A stretch of DNA of 27,589 nucleotides from Nitrospirota bacterium. Lineage in GTDB: Bacteria; Nitrospirota; Nitrospiria; Nitrospirales; UBA8639. Location of the stretch: NCBI GenBank assembly GCA_003228495.1, contig QIDY01000191.1, positions 1 through 27,589 of the forward strand, written 5' to 3'. Shown here piece after piece: positions 14,635 through 23,106 of this stretch (positions are counted from its first letter, which is position 1; every line of letters begins with the position of its first letter). The notes below the pieces were generated by a model that saw nothing but the letters and a program-made list of their open reading frames with translations, was not told the origin of the DNA and ran no database searches. The translations under genes and the position numbers were made by a program.

Positions 14635-16142
14635 ATACTTTTTCGTTGGCTTGCAGAGGCAATATGAAGTTCAGCGCGGTATTTGGCTACCGTTCGACGG
14701 GCAATCAGAATATTTTTCTGTTTGAGTCTGGCCACAATTTCTTGATCTTTCAATGGGTTGGCTTGATTTTCTTGGGTCACCATTTCCCTGATCATCTCTC
14801 GCACAGTGACAGAGGACATATCCTCCCCACGATTATCCGCCCGCTGGATTCCCGCATTAAAAAAGTACTTGAGTTCTAAAATTCCCTGAGGACAATGGAC
14901 ATATTTATTAGTCGTAACACGACTAATCGTAGACTCATGCATTCCGACATCATCCGCAACTTGTTTCAAGACCAACGGGCGAAGATACTGAACACCTTTT
15001 TCTAAAAAGGCTTCCTGAAATTTGATCAGACTGGTCACAACTTTCACGATGGTTTTATTTCGTTGATCAATACTACGGATAATCCATTGCGCACCCTTGA
15101 GTTTTTCTTCTAAATAGGTTTTGGTTTTCCCAGCATCTTCGCCGGAATGCGACAGCAAGCGGCGGTAGTAGGGACTCACCCTTAACCGCGGAAGTCCATC
15201 TTCATTTAATAAGACCACCCATTCTCCTTCATGTTTGACAACATAGACGTCAGGAATAATGATGGAGTTACTGTCCATTGAAAATGGACGCCCGGGTTTA
15301 GGCTCTAACCCCTCAATAACATGGACGGCTTCATAAACCTCATCCAATGTTACGCCTAATGTTTTAGCCACCACTTGATACCGCTTTTTCTGTAGATCTG
15401 TCAGATGATCCTTAATAATAGCGGAGACAAGGTTCTTGGATACCGCGTCAGAAAGAGGATGGGTGATAGCCGTCTCATCATGTTGGAAATGCCCTAATTG
15501 AATCAGTAAACATTCCGCTAAATTTTTCGCTCCCACTCCTGGAGGGTCAAATGTCTGAATCTGCCGAAGTACTTGCTCAAGATGTTCCAGTGAACATTGA
15601 GCATCCTCTTGTAGCTCCAACAAAGGCACACGCAAATATCCATCTTCATCAAGATTCCCAATAATCATTCGCCCAATATCTCGATTCACACCTTCCAGTG
15701 AAGAAAGCCGAAGCTGCCATTCTAAATGTTCTTCGAGCGAGGGGGGTTTGGTTAAGGTCTGCTCGTACGAAGGAAAATCGTCATCGCCTCCCCCGATTTG
15801 ATCACGCTGTGCCGGACGCCAATCATTCCCTAAAATATTATCCCATTCTTCAGATGTCAGTGGTTCACTTTCCTTGATGGCTGGCTGGATTTCCTCAGAA
15901 TCCCCTGATTCATCCGCTTCTACCTCTCGCTCCTTAACTTGTTCCCCTCCCTCTTCAGCATTCACGGTTTCCTCTTCCTGGGACTCAAGGGCCAGATCTT
16001 CCAAGAGCGGATTTTCAACTAAATGTTGCGCTAAGGTTTGTTGCAGCTCCAATCGTGACAACTGCAATAATTTGATGGCTTGTTGCAGCTGGGGGGTCAT
16101 CACCAGCTTTTGTGAGAGACGAAGATCTAAGCGAAGTTCCAT
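14625..16142 (-). CDS. rpoN: RNA polymerase sigma-54 factor
   Basis: Alternative sigma factor needing enhancer-binding ATPases; it commonly drives nitrogen-assimilation and pilus genes. All three regions are visible in 505 aa. Region I is rich in Gln/Leu (QLQQAIKLLQLSRLELQQTLAQ, given in part). Region II is highly acidic (about 55-90). The core-binding region follows, then the helix-turn-helix (DDVGMHESTISRVTTNKY) and the C-terminal RpoN box ARRTVAKYR, whose usual last position is followed here by AELHIASA. Starts at an ATG 20 bases after lptB. The ribosome binding site is weak. The sequence shows no obvious -24/-12 site near its neighbours that I could defend. Confidence 0.96.
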   Translation of the reverse strand: MELRLDLRLSQKLVMTPQLQQAIKLLQLSRLELQQTLAQHLVENPLLEDLALESQEEETVNAEEGGEQVKEREVEADESGDSEEIQPAIKESEPLTSEEWDNILGNDWRPAQRDQIGGGDDDFPSYEQTLTKPPSLEEHLEWQLRLSSLEGVNRDIGRMIIGNLDEDGYLRVPLLELQEDAQCSLEHLEQVLRQIQTFDPPGVGAKNLAECLLIQLGHFQHDETAITHPLSDAVSKNLVSAIIKDHLTDLQKKRYQVVAKTLGVTLDEVYEAVHVIEGLEPKPGRPFSMDSNSIIIPDVYVVKHEGEWVVLLNEDGLPRLRVSPYYRRLLSHSGEDAGKTKTYLEEKLKGAQWIIRSIDQRNKTIVKVVTSLIKFQEAFLEKGVQYLRPLVLKQVADDVGMHESTISRVTTNKYVHCPQGILELKYFFNAGIQRADNRGEDMSSVTVREMIREMVTQENQANPLKDQEIVARLKQKNILIARRTVAKYRAELHIASASQRKSIPI

Positions 16143-16162
16143 AAGAGAAAATTTATTTCACG

Positions 16163-16915
16163 TTATTGGGACATTTTAAAGCGTTCACCCAGGTACACAG
16201 CTCGCGCTTTTGCGCTATTCACGATCACCTCTGGAGCACCACTCTCCAATATTGTGCCTTCACTTATTATATAGGCTCGGTCGGTAATGGAAAGGGTATC
16301 TTGCACATTGTGATCGGTGATAAGAATACCAATTTCTTTCTGTTTTAAGCTGGTGAGAATATCTTGAATATCACCCACAGCAATAGGGTCAATTCCTGCG
16401 AAGGGTTCATCTAATAAAAGAAATTTTGGATTCGTCGCTAACGCTCGAGTAATCTCCAACCGTCGCCGTTCTCCCCCTGACAACGTATAGGAGCCATGCG
16501 TTCGAAGCCGAGAAAGGTTGAGTTCTTCAAGCAATTCATCTAACCGAGTCTTTCTTTGGACCGTTGATAGATTGAGAGTTTCCAAGACCGCCAGGACATT
16601 GTCCTCAACCGACAGTCTTCGAAAGATTGAGGATTCTTGTGGCAAATATCCAATTCCCCGTCTCGCACGTTTATACATCGGGAGGTGGGTAATTTCCTCC
16701 TGATTAAGGAAAATGCTTCCCTGATCTGGCTGACAAAGCCCCACAACCATGTCAAAAATTGTGGTCTTCCCCGCACCATTCGGACCGAGCAGTCCCACGA
16801 CTTCTCCCCCCAACAATTCCACACTGACTCCCCGGACCACATTTCGCCCCTTGAAACTTTTGTGGAGATTCTTGGCAGAAATTTTATGAGAAGCATGCGC
16901 CTGACCTTCAATCAT
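16163..16915 (-). CDS. lptB: LPS export ABC transporter ATP-binding protein
   Basis: LptB powers extraction of lipopolysaccharide from the inner membrane with LptF/LptG and passes it to LptC and LptA. All ABC ATPase motifs are present: Walker A GPNGAGKT, Q-loop in YLPQESSIF, signature LSGGERRR, Walker B FLLLDEPFAGIDP, H-loop LITDHNV. The ATG at 16915 gives 250 aa, close to the family norm, starting shortly before SAKNLHKSFKGRNVVRGVS. The same frame runs on upstream to a GTG at 16972 that would add 19 atypical residues. Neither start has a strong ribosome binding site. It follows lptA. Confidence 0.95.
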   Translation of the reverse strand: MIEGQAHASHKISAKNLHKSFKGRNVVRGVSVELLGGEVVGLLGPNGAGKTTIFDMVVGLCQPDQGSIFLNQEEITHLPMYKRARRGIGYLPQESSIFRRLSVEDNVLAVLETLNLSTVQRKTRLDELLEELNLSRLRTHGSYTLSGGERRRLEITRALATNPKFLLLDEPFAGIDPIAVGDIQDILTSLKQKEIGILITDHNVQDTLSITDRAYIISEGTILESGAPEVIVNSAKARAVYLGERFKMSQ

Positions 16916-17005
16916 AGGCTGTATTAGACTCAACCTGGGCGTATGGAATTTGAGGCTGGCAATCCTGATCACTCATCCACTGATCAATGTTTATTGGAAG
17001 AGCAA

Positions 17006-17524
17006 TCACTCCTTCTCCTCTGCCTCCTCAATGATCACCCGAGTATCTCCTTCTACAACACTCCGGTTTTCTTTTAAAAACATCGTCATTTTCAGCCCAC
17101 TAATCCGAGTGCCTGCTTGCCAAACAACAGGAGATCCTCGAAGAACGATCTTTTCTGTTTGCATATCATAGAGGGCATGCTGGCATATCGCTCGGCTTTC
17201 GCCACTTATAATTTTGACATTCCCTTTTGCTTCGATAAACTGGATTTCCTTTCCGGTTTTTCGTGACGCGGTCTGCCCAGCCGGAGAAGAGGTCTGAGGG
17301 CTCTTTTCCTTGAAATAGATAATCATTATATCGGAATGCACCACCAGCTCTTCCTGAACCATCTTCACATTTTCACGAAAAATAGCCTGATTTTTCTGGC
17401 TACTTGCCGTCATCGTCTTGGATGTAATCACGGTTGTGGTTTTCTGCCCCTCACCCCGTCCGAGAACGGGAAACAGGACAGTACCCACTACCACCACCAA
17501 GCAACAACAGTAGACCCTCGACAA
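17006..17524 (-). CDS. lptA: LptA-like periplasmic LPS bridge protein (OstA family)
   Basis: Periplasmic protein that forms the beta-jellyroll bridge carrying LPS between LptC and the outer-membrane LptD. The N-terminus has one basic residue and a hydrophobic run (CCCLVVVVGTVLFPV) consistent with a signal peptide. It is followed by OstA-type repeats: SSQKNQAIFRENVKMVQEELVVHSD, IEAKGNVKIISGESRAICQHALYDM and VLRGSPVVWQAGTRISG patterns, each quoted or described in part. The best available start is a TTG at 17524, 5 bases after the lptC stop; no in-frame ATG fits the signal peptide. 172 aa, normal. Position between lptC and lptB supports the call. Confidence 0.88.
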   Translation of the reverse strand: MSRVYCCCLVVVVGTVLFPVLGRGEGQKTTTVITSKTMTASSQKNQAIFRENVKMVQEELVVHSDIMIIYFKEKSPQTSSPAGQTASRKTGKEIQFIEAKGNVKIISGESRAICQHALYDMQTEKIVLRGSPVVWQAGTRISGLKMTMFLKENRSVVEGDTRVIIEEAEEKE

Positions 17525-17529
17525 ATGTC

Positions 17530-18108
17530 TTATGACGACGACACCTCCGCTCGAACGTTATTGAGCAACCGAAATTCATTTTTCTCGACATCACCAACCA
17601 GCCCCGTCCCCGTAATCACCAGCCCCTCGCTTTGAATAACCACAGGATCGGCTGTGTGAATTTGTCGAGCTTCTTCCTTCCAGGCCAGTTTGTCCGTGAA
17701 CATTTGGTCCCCATTCTCAAATGTCATCACCGTTTTTTCATCGTGACTGATTAATTCAAAATCATTACTGGAAGTGTTTATTACACCCTCTTGGGATGTA
17801 ATCAGCATTTGCTCTTTTTGAAACGTCTGATCGAATAATTGGACCTTTACGTTCTGCAATTTTGCAACATGCTCATCATCAAAGACTCGAGCCTGTTTTG
17901 CTGTGACCACCCATTTTGTTAAGCCTGATCGCGTTTGACGGTAGGAAAACCCTTGAATCCAAGCATCAGCACCTTGCTGTTCCTGTAATGAGACAGTAGC
18001 TGTTGCTTGACTTTTTGTTTGCATATAGTTGACCACTTCATGCCCAATAAACAAGGCCATCACGATAATGGTAATCGTGAGGATACTCCTGATTATATAG
18101 ATTTTCAT
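17530..18108 (-). CDS. lptC: LptC-like LPS export protein
   Basis: Single-pass inner-membrane protein that receives LPS from LptB2FG and hands it to LptA. One N-terminal membrane helix (IIRSILTITIIVMALFIGHEVV, in part) precedes a periplasmic beta-jellyroll domain with the family pattern: WVVTAKQARVFDDEHVAKLQNVKVQLF, then ITSQEGVINTSSNDFELI, and AWKEEARQIHTADPVVIQSEG, quoted in part or under twenty residues each as motifs. 192 aa. First gene of the lptC-lptA-lptB-rpoN-rapZ run, behind an extended -10 promoter and a terminator that insulates it from rplQ. Confidence 0.88.
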   Translation of the reverse strand: MKIYIIRSILTITIIVMALFIGHEVVNYMQTKSQATATVSLQEQQGADAWIQGFSYRQTRSGLTKWVVTAKQARVFDDEHVAKLQNVKVQLFDQTFQKEQMLITSQEGVINTSSNDFELISHDEKTVMTFENGDQMFTDKLAWKEEARQIHTADPVVIQSEGLVITGTGLVGDVEKNEFRLLNNVRAEVSSS

Positions 18109-18162
18109 CGGGCCTAGATATTGACGAAATGAAATGCCCAGAGCGCTAAAAACCCAGTAAAA

Positions 18163-18191
18163 ATGATAGCACAGGGCCTATGGCAAGTAAA
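18163..18191 (-). promoter_or_regulatory. Probable lptC promoter (extended -10)
   Basis: On the minus strand TGCTATCAT (18171-18163) is an extended -10 element. TTTACT (18191-18186) lies 17 bases upstream as a 4/6 match to the -35 consensus. The -35 overlaps the T-run of the rplQ terminator. Start would be near 18156, giving a leader of about 48 bases. Confidence 0.5.
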
Positions 18192-18218
18192 ATGAATCGT
18201 TAAAGGACTAACGATTCA
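18185..18218 (-). terminator. Intrinsic terminator of the ribosomal-protein/rpoA operon
   Basis: A perfect 10-bp stem, TGAATCGTTA with TAACGATTCA (18218-18209 and 18202-18193 on the minus strand), closes a six-base loop. It is followed by TTTTACTT. It lies 65 bases after the rplQ stop and marks the end of the long ribosomal operon. Confidence 0.85.
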
Positions 18219-18282
18219 GGCATGGATTGTCTACGGAGAGAAGAGAGACCAGAAACAACAACATGTAAAGAGAATGCTATTT

Positions 18283-18693
18283 CTAACTTTCCTGTTCTTC
18301 AGAAATATTGGTCGTGCCGGTTACCTGAGACCCTGTAGACGTTTCGACCAATTCAATAGCAACTAAAGGTGCTCCATCTCCTGGACGCTGTCTGGTTTTG
18401 ATAATTCGTGTATAGCCACCATGACGATCAGGAAACCGTTTGGCGACATCATCAAAGAGTTTGGAAACTGCCTGTTTGGTTCGTAACACACGCAAGGCCC
18501 CACGTCGAGCGTGGAGTGTGTCTTCTTTGCCTAGAGTAATCAGTCTATCCGTAATTCCACGCAGTTCCTTGGCCTTAGCCTCCGTGGTTTCAATTCGCTC
18601 ATGCTCCATTAAAGAAGTGGCCAAATTTCTAAATAGTGCCAGCCGATGCTTCGTAGTTCGCCCTAATTGTCTCCCTCGTTTTCGATGACGCAC
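18283..18693 (-). CDS. rplQ: 50S ribosomal protein L17
   Basis: Large-subunit protein near the peptide exit region. The canonical start MRHRKRGRQLGRTTKHRLAL is present; FRNLATSLMEHERIETTEAKAKE and the C-terminal GGYTRIIKTRQRPGDGAPLVAIELV match the family. The protein is 136 aa, with a C-terminal extension of about 18 residues (STGSQVTGTTNISEEQES) beyond the bacterial core. GTG start with AAGGA upstream. Last gene of the operon, 24 bases after rpoA, as in most bacteria. Confidence 0.97.
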   Translation of the reverse strand: MRHRKRGRQLGRTTKHRLALFRNLATSLMEHERIETTEAKAKELRGITDRLITLGKEDTLHARRGALRVLRTKQAVSKLFDDVAKRFPDRHGGYTRIIKTRQRPGDGAPLVAIELVETSTGSQVTGTTNISEEQES

Positions 18694-18717
18694 AACAACA
18701 CCGTCCTTTTAAAAAGT

Positions 18718-19704
18718 TCAGGAATGAAATTCCGTGACTTCACTCACTTTGGTCCCCAATTCCAACCCCATTTCCGCTAAAACCTCTTTAATTTCATTCA
18801 AAGATTTTTTTCCGAAATTCTTTGTCTTCAGCATCTCATTTTCGCTGCGCTGGACCAGTTCACCAATACTTTTGATATTTGCGTTTTTCAAACAGTTTGC
18901 CGCACGTACCGAGAGCTCTAATTCATTCACGCTCCGGAACAAATGCTGATTAATTTGAGACTTGGCCTCATCGCTACTATCTTCTTGAACCGGTTCACTT
19001 GTCTCGCCTGAAGGCAGACAAATATCCAAGTGGTCTCGCAAAATACTTCCAGCCGCCGTCACCGCTTCTTGCGGAGTAATACTTCCATCCGTCCAAACAT
19101 CAAGAAGTAATTTATCATAGTCAGTTATTCGTCCCACACGCGCACTTTCGACAGTAAAATTCACCCGCTTAATCGGAGAAAAAACCGAATCGACAGGGAT
19201 GACGCCAATAGGGAGACCTTCTTCTTTGTTTCGTTCAGCTGGAACATAGCCTCGACCAGGTTTTACAATTAGTTCAATATCGAGCACCCCATCTTTATCC
19301 AATGTGGCAATATGCAGATCGGGATTTAGAATAGTGACTTCCGAATCTACAGCAAGGTCACCAGCTTTCACTTCCCCAGGGCCCTTCTTTTTCAAGCGAA
19401 TAGCCTTGGCCTTCTCTGAGTATAACCGTAACCGTACCCCCTTAATATTCAGTATCAGGATGGTGACATCTTCGATTACCCCAGGAATAGTGGAAAACTC
19501 ATGAAAAACGCCTTCAATCTTGACTGAGGTTACCGCTGCTCCTTGAAGCGATGAGAGCAGCACCCGACGTAGAGCATTACCCATCGTCGTTCCAAACCCT
19601 CGCTCAAAGGGTTCAGCAATAAATTTGCCATACGTAGCGGAAGCCGTATCTTTTTCCATTTCCAGCTTCGTGGGCAGTTGGAAATCCTTCATGCTTTTAA
19701 TCAT
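18718..19704 (-). CDS. rpoA: RNA polymerase alpha subunit
   Basis: Assembles RNA polymerase and contacts promoter UP elements and activators. The N-terminal domain includes FERGFGTTMGNALRRVLLSS and the GRGYVPAERN segment. The C-terminal domain includes the LELSVRAANCLKNANIKSIGEL helix pair and KNFGKKSLNEIKEVL, quoted in part. 328 aa. ATG at 19704 has GGGAG about 11 bases upstream; a second in-frame ATG lies at 19692. Flanked by rpsD and rplQ, the usual alpha-operon order. Confidence 0.98.
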   Translation of the reverse strand: MIKSMKDFQLPTKLEMEKDTASATYGKFIAEPFERGFGTTMGNALRRVLLSSLQGAAVTSVKIEGVFHEFSTIPGVIEDVTILILNIKGVRLRLYSEKAKAIRLKKKGPGEVKAGDLAVDSEVTILNPDLHIATLDKDGVLDIELIVKPGRGYVPAERNKEEGLPIGVIPVDSVFSPIKRVNFTVESARVGRITDYDKLLLDVWTDGSITPQEAVTAAGSILRDHLDICLPSGETSEPVQEDSSDEAKSQINQHLFRSVNELELSVRAANCLKNANIKSIGELVQRSENEMLKTKNFGKKSLNEIKEVLAEMGLELGTKVSEVTEFHS

Positions 19705-19799
19705 AAGGATCGCGTCTCCCTTTCTTAATCCCAGACCGTATCATTAATTGCTCCATGACCCCTTTAGCGTTTTGGCGGCTCATGAACCTTCCTGGCCAT

Positions 19800-20429
19800 T
19801 TACCGTGAATACAATTCCACCACAACTTGTTCATTAACCAAAACATCAATATCTTCTTTGGTAGGAAGGGCTTGTATCGTCCCCTTCAAAACACTACGTT
19901 CCATATCTAACCAGTCCGGTACCCCACGACCCTCAGCCACCTCAAGAGCCGCTTGGACAGGAACAAGCTGTCGACTTTTCTCTTTCACTTCAACTAAATC
20001 TCCCACATTCATCGTCATGGACGGAATTGTGACTTTCCGCCCGTTCACCAACAAATGGCCATGATTGACTAACTGCCTGGCCTGGCCACGCGAAGCAGCA
20101 AAACCAAGCCGATACACCACGTTATCAAGACGGCGCTCTAAAAGGCTCAACAAATGTTCCCCCGTAATCCCTTTTCGACGAACAGCCATATGATAAGTTT
20201 TTAGAAACTGGCGTTCTTGCATACCATACACACGCCGAAGCTTTTGCTTTTCTCTCAACTGAGTACCATACTCGGTCGCCCGAGTTCTCCGAGACTGTCC
20301 ATGTTGCCCCGGTGGATAACTACGACGCTCGATTGCACACTTCTCGGACATACACCTGGTGCCTTTGAGAAATAGTTTCACACCTTCACGTCGACACAGT
20401 CGACAGACAGGCCCTGTATATTTGGCCAT
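19800..20429 (-). CDS. rpsD: 30S ribosomal protein S4 (zinc-binding form)
   Basis: Primary 16S rRNA-binding protein that nucleates small-subunit assembly; often the translational repressor of this operon. The N-terminus keeps the four-cysteine zinc site: CRLC at 9-12 and CMSEKC further on. The S4 RNA-binding domain is seen in RRLDNVVYRLGFAASRGQARQ and VNHGHLLVNGRKV, quoted in part. 209 aa, normal. Confidence 0.97.
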   Translation of the reverse strand: MAKYTGPVCRLCRREGVKLFLKGTRCMSEKCAIERRSYPPGQHGQSRRTRATEYGTQLREKQKLRRVYGMQERQFLKTYHMAVRRKGITGEHLLSLLERRLDNVVYRLGFAASRGQARQLVNHGHLLVNGRKVTIPSMTMNVGDLVEVKEKSRQLVPVQAALEVAEGRGVPDWLDMERSVLKGTIQALPTKEDIDVLVNEQVVVELYSR

Positions 20430-20497
20430 AGCCGTTCTCCCCCCTATCTCAAGATCCTAAACCAGTCATGTTTCTTTATACATCCAAACTAGACATT

Positions 20498-20881
20498 TTA
20501 CACTCGCCGCCGCTTTGGAGGCCGACATCCATTGTGAGGAATTGGGGTCACATCCCGAATCAAGGTGACGCGTAAGCCAACAGATTGCAACGCCCGAACA
20601 GCTGCTTCTCGTCCTGAACCAGGCCCATTCACGTACACATCCACTTGACGAAGCCCAAATTCCATGGCTTTTTTGGCGGCAACCTCCCCAGCACGAGTTG
20701 CCGCAAAAGGGGTACTTTTTCTTGATCCCTTAAATCCCTGACTCCCGGCACTGGCCCAAGATACGGTTCCACCTGACATATCGGTAATCGTCACAATGGT
20801 ATTATTAAAAGAGGCCATTATATGAACAATGCCAACCTGTACGACTTTTCGTTCCTTCTTTTTCCCCTTCTTTACACTCAT
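20498..20881 (-). CDS. rpsK: 30S ribosomal protein S11
   Basis: Small-subunit platform protein near the mRNA exit. The family core is clear: GIVHIMASFNNTIVTITDMSG, SWASAGSQGFKGSRKSTPFA and VRALQSVGLRVTLIRDVTPI, ending PHNGCRPPKRRRV, each listed within the length limit or in part. 127 aa with a basic N-terminus (VKKGKKKERK). 21 bases after rpsM. Confidence 0.97.
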   Translation of the reverse strand: MSVKKGKKKERKVVQVGIVHIMASFNNTIVTITDMSGGTVSWASAGSQGFKGSRKSTPFAATRAGEVAAKKAMEFGLRQVDVYVNGPGSGREAAVRALQSVGLRVTLIRDVTPIPHNGCRPPKRRRV

Positions 20882-20901
20882 GAACAGTCCTTTCGCCAGG
20901 A

Positions 20902-21273
20902 TTAACGTTTGGATTTGGCGCCGATTGCGCCTCGACGACCTTTTCGTGTCCTGGCATTTGTTTTGGTCCGTTGCCCTCTAGCAGGAAGCCCTTTCCGGTG
21001 TCGAAGCCCCCGATACGTGCCAATATCCATTAATCGCTTCACATTCATCGAGGTTTCTTTTCGGAGATCACCTTCGACGGCATAGTCCTGATCAATCGTT
21101 TCCCGCAATTTAACCACTTCATCTTCTTGCAAATCTTTGATTCTCGTGTCGAATGCCACTCCTGCCGTTCGTAAAATATTTCGAGCACGAGCGGGGCCAA
21201 TGCCAAAAATATACGTCAAGCCGACATCAACGCGCTTTCCAACCGGAAGTTCTACGCCTGCAATTCGAGCCAT
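20902..21273 (-). CDS. rpsM: 30S ribosomal protein S13
   Basis: Small-subunit head protein contacting the large subunit and P-site tRNA. Start MARIAGVELPVGKRVDVGLT, then YIFGIGPARARNIL and the basic C-terminal region RGLRHRKGLPARGQRTKTNA with a GRRGAIGAKSKR tail. 123 aa, normal. First of the rpsM-rpsK-rpsD-rpoA-rplQ run, 57 bases after rpmJ. Confidence 0.97.
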   Translation of the reverse strand: MARIAGVELPVGKRVDVGLTYIFGIGPARARNILRTAGVAFDTRIKDLQEDEVVKLRETIDQDYAVEGDLRKETSMNVKRLMDIGTYRGLRHRKGLPARGQRTKTNARTRKGRRGAIGAKSKR

Positions 21274-21329
21274 CGCTTCTATTCCTTCGTTAAAGAGGCT
21301 TCTTTTTTACTTCTTATCCAACCAACTCA

Positions 21330-21443
21330 CTAGCCTTGACGCTGTTTATGACGAGGGTTAACGCACAGCACACGAACGACACCTTTTCGGCGAATCACTT
21401 TACACTTAACACAAATAGGCTTTACTGATGATTTTACTTTCAT
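21330..21443 (-). CDS. rpmJ: 50S ribosomal protein L36 (zinc-ribbon form)
   Basis: Short gene of 37 codons. Translation from the ATG at 21443 gives MKVKSSVKPICVKCKVIRRK, then a segment with a third Cys (VLCVNPRHKQRQG), ending in TAG at 21330-21332. The C-x2-C ... C-x4-H zinc site of the common L36 paralogue is intact. It lies 11 bases after infA and before rpsM, the standard infA-rpmJ-rpsM order. Confidence 0.95.
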   Translation of the reverse strand: MKVKSSVKPICVKCKVIRRKGVVRVLCVNPRHKQRQG

Positions 21444-21454
21444 GCTACCAACCT

Positions 21455-21673
21455 CTATTTAAATCGATAAGTAATCCGCCCACGAGTCAGATCATAAGGA
21501 GACAATTCTACCGTTACCTTATCACCTGGCAAAATCCGAATAAAATGCATCCGCATTTTTCCTGAAATGTGGGCTAAAATTTTATGTCCATTCTCTAGCT
21601 TCACTCGAAACATGGCATTCGGTAAAGTTTCCGTTACTGCTCCTTGCACCTCAATAACATCTTCTTTTCCCAT
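21455..21673 (-). CDS. infA: Translation initiation factor IF-1
   Basis: Small OB-fold protein that binds the A site during initiation. From the ATG at 21673 the product is 72 aa, the standard length. It begins MGKEDVIEVQGAVTETLPN and includes NGHKILAHISGKMRMHFIRI and the C-terminal SPYDLTRGRITYRFK. The open frame extends to a TTG at 21706, but the extra 11 residues overlap map and have no family counterpart. No good Shine-Dalgarno sequence precedes the ATG, so coupling to map translation is likely. Confidence 0.96.
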   Translation of the reverse strand: MGKEDVIEVQGAVTETLPNAMFRVKLENGHKILAHISGKMRMHFIRILPGDKVTVELSPYDLTRGRITYRFK

Positions 21674-21696
21674 TAGGAAGGTACCAAGTGCCCTCT

Positions 21697-22449
21697 CTAG
21701 ACACAAGCCGTAAGAACCCTGGGAGGTCCCGTTGGCTCAATCGAGATTGTATGTTCAAAATGAGCAGAAAGCGAACCATCCCGCGTTACAGCCGTCCATT
21801 TATCATCCAAAACCTTCACCCCAGATCCTCCCATGTTCACCATCGGTTCGATTGCGAGAGCCATTCCAGGTTTCAAACGAGGACCTTGTCCAGGCTTTCC
21901 ATAATTAGGAACCTGCGGTTCTTCATGCAACTGCCGACCAATCCCATGCCCAACAAAGTCACGAACGACAGAAAATCCATGCTGTTCGACATGCGCTTGA
22001 ATAGCGGAAGAAATATCGGACAATCGCTTTCCTACAACGGCTTGCTCGATCCCTTTCGACAAGGCATCTCGCGTAACCTGGATCAACTGACGAATTGGCG
22101 GTGGCACTTCACCCACTGAAATGGTAACCGCACCATCCCCATAAAATCCTTCTACGATGGCTCCAACATCCAATCCGATGATATCGCCATCCTTAAGTAC
22201 TCGTCGCGACGGGATCCCATGAACAACTTCTTCATTGATCGAAGAACACAGGCTCTTGGGATAATTTCGATAACCTTTGAACGCCGGAATTCCCCCAAGA
22301 TCACGAATGCAGGTTTCGGTTAACGCATCTAATTCCAGAGTCGTCATCCCTGGCTTGAGTTCTCGAATCAACACCTTTTGACATTCAGCGACAATTTGAC
22401 TGGCTCGAGATATCAATTCAAGCTCTTCAGGAGTTTTTAGAATTATCAT
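21697..22449 (-). CDS. map: Methionine aminopeptidase, type I
   Basis: Removes the initiator Met from nascent proteins. The metal and substrate residues of type I enzymes are visible: NEEVVHGIPS (His), IGLDVGAIVEGFYGD (first Asp and second Asp), FVGHGIGRQLHEEPQVPNYG (His, in part), ALAIEPMVN (Glu) and the final HFEHTISI (Glu). 250 aa. ATG overlaps the adk stop by 4 bases (ATGA), so it is translationally coupled to adk. Confidence 0.97.
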   Translation of the reverse strand: MIILKTPEELELISRASQIVAECQKVLIRELKPGMTTLELDALTETCIRDLGGIPAFKGYRNYPKSLCSSINEEVVHGIPSRRVLKDGDIIGLDVGAIVEGFYGDGAVTISVGEVPPPIRQLIQVTRDALSKGIEQAVVGKRLSDISSAIQAHVEQHGFSVVRDFVGHGIGRQLHEEPQVPNYGKPGQGPRLKPGMALAIEPMVNMGGSGVKVLDDKWTAVTRDGSLSAHFEHTISIEPTGPPRVLTACV

Positions 22450-23102
22450 TCTACTCTTGGCTGAGCCAAAAGAGCCACTAACCGATCTTGCACAGCAGAC
22501 ACCAAGCCCGCTCCGTCCAACTCACTAAGAATATTTCTCGTTTTGTAATACTCAATTAATGGAGCCGTTTGTTCTTGGTAGACACTCAGACGCGATTCAA
22601 TCGTTTCCGGTTTATCATCATTTCGTTGAACGAGGGACTTCCCGCAGACATCACAGACCCCTTCCCGCTTTGGTGGAACGGATTCAAGATGATAGACCGC
22701 CTTACATTCCGGGCAGCTCCGTCTCCCACTGATTCGCCTAATAATTTCATTCTTTGAAAGGGAAAAATAGACCACACGATCTAAGCCTTCTCCCGTCGAT
22801 TCCAAGAAAGTCGACAATTGATCAGCTTGTGTCACAGTGCGAGGAAACCCGTCAAGAAGAAATCCTTTTTGGCACTCAGGAGAGGCCAGCTTTTCCTCGA
22901 CCAATCCAATCACAACCGCATCAGGCACTAATTCTCCTCGATTCATGTACCCTTTCGCTTCTTTACCCAGTGACGTTTCTTTCGCCACACTCTCCCGAAG
23001 CAAATCCCCCGTTGACAACTTAGGAATATCATATTTCTTGGCAATAAAGTCGGCTTGTGTACCCTTACCCCCTCCGGGAGGGCCAAGAAAGATGACTCTC
23101 AT
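22446..23102 (-). CDS. adk: Adenylate kinase (zinc-LID form)
   Basis: Balances AMP, ADP and ATP. P-loop GPPGGGKGTQ, AMP-binding segment STGDLLRESVA, DGFPRTVTQA and RISGRRSCPECKAVYH are present. The LID carries four cysteines (CPEC and CDVC) and so is the structural-zinc form. 218 aa. Starts 4 bases after the secY stop; the ribosome binding sequence sits inside the end of secY. The secY-adk-map-infA order is a very common arrangement. Confidence 0.97.
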   Translation of the reverse strand: MRVIFLGPPGGGKGTQADFIAKKYDIPKLSTGDLLRESVAKETSLGKEAKGYMNRGELVPDAVVIGLVEEKLASPECQKGFLLDGFPRTVTQADQLSTFLESTGEGLDRVVYFSLSKNEIIRRISGRRSCPECKAVYHLESVPPKREGVCDVCGKSLVQRNDDKPETIESRLSVYQEQTAPLIEYYKTRNILSELDGAGLVSAVQDRLVALLAQPRVE

Positions 23103-23106
23103 GCGG

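Noticed and set aside
21674..21706. Longer IF-1 starting at TTG 21706
   Set aside because: The added 11 residues have no counterpart in the family and overlap map; the ATG at 21673 gives the standard 72 aa.
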